Assembly: GCA_003523185.1 (NCBI GenBank)
Contig: DPGN01000012.1
Location: forward strand, 69,398 to 77,399
From: Halieaceae bacterium
GTDB lineage: Bacteria > Pseudomonadota > Gammaproteobacteria > Pseudomonadales > Halieaceae
Length of the DNA stretch: 8,002 nucleotides
Direction: 5' to 3'
This document shows, piece after piece, positions 7,501 through 8,002 of the stretch; position 1 is the stretch's first letter; the number at the start of each line of letters is the position of its first letter. The translations under genes were made by a program, and so were the position numbers. The notes beneath the pieces are model-generated. The model was not told the origin of the DNA. It searched no databases and saw only the letters and a program-made list of their open reading frames with translations.

Positions 7501-8002
7501 GCAGTTCGGCCGGGCCCAATGCACAGTTCAAGCCGATGGACAGCGGCTCTGCATGACGAACACTGTGCCAAAACGCTTCGGTGGTTTGACCTGACAGCGT
7601 CCTTCCGGACGCGTCGGTAATGGTGCCCGAAATCATGATCTCAATGCGCTCACCCAACTGCTCCGATACCACATCGATGGCATAAAGCGCCGACTTGGCA
7701 TTCAGCGTATCGAAAATAGTCTCGACCAAGATCAAGTCAGCACCACCCTCGATAAGCGCGCTAGTCGCTTCGCTGTAGGTGACAACCAGTTCGTCGAAGC
7801 TGATATTTCGGAAGCTGGGGTCCTCGACTTTAGGGCTTATGGAAGCTGTCCTATTCGTAGGCCCCAAGACCCCCGCCACCAACCTTGGCCTATCGTCAGT
7901 TTCAAGCGAATCGCAGACCTCACGAGCTAATACCGCGGCATCTCGGTTAAACCGAGTAACGAATTCATCCATGCCGTAGTCGCCGAGCGACGGCGCATTC
8001 GA
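4586..8002 (-). CDS. metH: Cobalamin-dependent methionine synthase, 5' end beyond the window
   Basis: MetH moves a methyl group from 5-methyltetrahydrofolate to homocysteine through methylcobalamin, in the cytoplasm. The frame is open to the right edge: 1138 residues are visible, and alignment from memory to E. coli MetH (1227 aa) suggests about 87 are missing. The first ATG in view, at 7972, is internal. In visible numbering, the homocysteine domain carries the Zn ligands Cys160 (GLNCALGP) and Cys223-Cys224 (GGCCGTTPEH). The folate domain starts near 270 (NVGERTNVTGSARF). The cobalamin cap is around 600-635 and the B12 domain has DVHDIGKN at 671-678 with the lower-ligand His673. The SAM-binding reactivation domain has RPAPGYPACPDHREK near 1047-1061. 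All modules and key residues are intact and in the usual order. The stop is TAA at 4588-4586. Any upstream regulatory element, such as a riboswitch, would lie outside the window. Confidence 0.98.
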   Translation of the reverse strand, partial: SNAPSLGDYGMDEFVTRFNRDAAVLAREVCDSLETDDRPRLVAGVLGPTNRTASISPKVEDPSFRNISFDELVVTYSEATSALIEGGADLILVETIFDTLNAKSALYAIDVVSEQLGERIEIMISGTITDASGRTLSGQTTEAFWHSVRHAEPLSIGLNCALGPAELRPFLRELSDVADTHVSAHPNAGLPNQFGEYDLSANEMADIVAEYSASGLINIVGGCCGTTPEHIAEIVARVKDHAPKAEVEKPRMMRLSGLDPFIADESKGFINVGERTNVTGSARFKRLILEGELEAALDVARQQVENGAQIIDINMDEGLLDSEEAMVRYLNLVASEPDISRVPIMIDSSKWDVLKAGMKCVQGKGVVNSISLKEGEAPFLEQAKEIRRFGFAVVVMAFDETGQADTRGRKVEICKRSYQLLTEVAGFPPEDIIFDPNIFAVATGIEEHNNYAKDFIEACGLIREACPYVMTSGGLSNVSFSFRGNDPVREAMHSVFLYHAIANHLSMAIVNAGQLAIYADIDEELRELVEDVVLNRRPDATDRLVDRAPAFVGAGAEVEETVAEWRSRPVRERLEHALVNGLDQYVIEDTEEARLQSARPLDVIEGPLMDGMNTVGDLFGSGKMFLPQVVKSARVMKKAVAHLVPFIEASKAESGESSEQGTIIMATVKGDVHDIGKNIVGVVLQCNNYRVIDLGVMVPTQAVLDAARQYKVDIIGLSGLITPSLDEMVTVASEMERQGFQIPLMIGGATTSPAHTSLKIEPAYSGDTVYVKDASRAVGVASKLLGEQRAAYSEELKRDHEAKRASYSTRKKQPLLSFGEAVRRAESLRFDTTTVHIPAQLGVQVLEIYPLTSLLDTIDWMPFFNAWEFSGRFPDILNDPIKGVEAKKLFADAQAMLERIVDEGWLEARAVFGLFPAYSDETRIVILDPQSGEPLETTHWLRQQKPMPDGKPQLSLSDFVAPKSSEVTDYIGAFAVTAGHGIDAHVKAFEDAHDDYSAIMLKALADRLAESFAEHLHRRVRTEFWGYASDESLSNDELIREHYRGIRPAPGYPACPDHREKETLFRLLDVEKKIGVSLTESMAMTPTASVSGFYFGHPDARYFNLGKIKSDQLKAYADARSEATDETRRWLAPVLESE

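Noticed and set aside
7970..7972. ATG at 7972 as the metH start
   Set aside because: The frame continues to the window edge with residues (SNAPSLGDYG) that match the expected internal MetH sequence, so the true start is outside the window.

Overview
The window looks like an ordinary chromosomal segment of a gammaproteobacterium, possibly marine and of moderate GC. This is inferred from the pairing of an MltC-type lytic transglycosylase with MsrPQ and a cobalamin-dependent MetH. I cannot assign a genus. Every gene I can support lies on the minus strand, so the biological reading order runs from the right end of the window to the left.

Right to left, the window holds: (1) metH, cobalamin-dependent methionine synthase, whose N-terminus (about 87 residues by E. 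coli numbering) lies beyond the right edge; (2) a 280-bp intergenic gap with an 11-bp-stem hairpin about 45 nt after the metH stop; (3) a compact msrP-msrQ-mltC cluster. In that cluster msrP (Tat-exported molybdoenzyme that repairs periplasmic methionine sulfoxide) overlaps msrQ (its haem membrane partner) by 17 nt. A lipoprotein lytic transglycosylase of the MltC family then starts about 13 nt after the msrQ stop, apparently from a CTG codon behind a strong Shine-Dalgarno sequence. (4) After a 117-bp gap comes a WecA/MraY-family polyprenyl-phosphate sugar-1-phosphate transferase. (5) At the left edge is the first part of a secreted protein with its own sigma70-like promoter and an unusual nested repeat just upstream of the -35 box.

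The theme is the cell envelope plus methionine. MetH makes methionine, MsrPQ repairs oxidised methionine in periplasmic proteins, MltC cuts peptidoglycan, and the transferase starts an undecaprenyl-linked surface glycan. Only msrP-msrQ-mltC looks tightly coupled; placing metH and the transferase in the same functional story is inference.

I found no RNA genes, mobile elements, CRISPR arrays or integration scars, and nothing that amounts to a new system. The points most worth checking are the CTG start of mltC, its linkage to msrPQ, and the repeat upstream of the left-edge gene.
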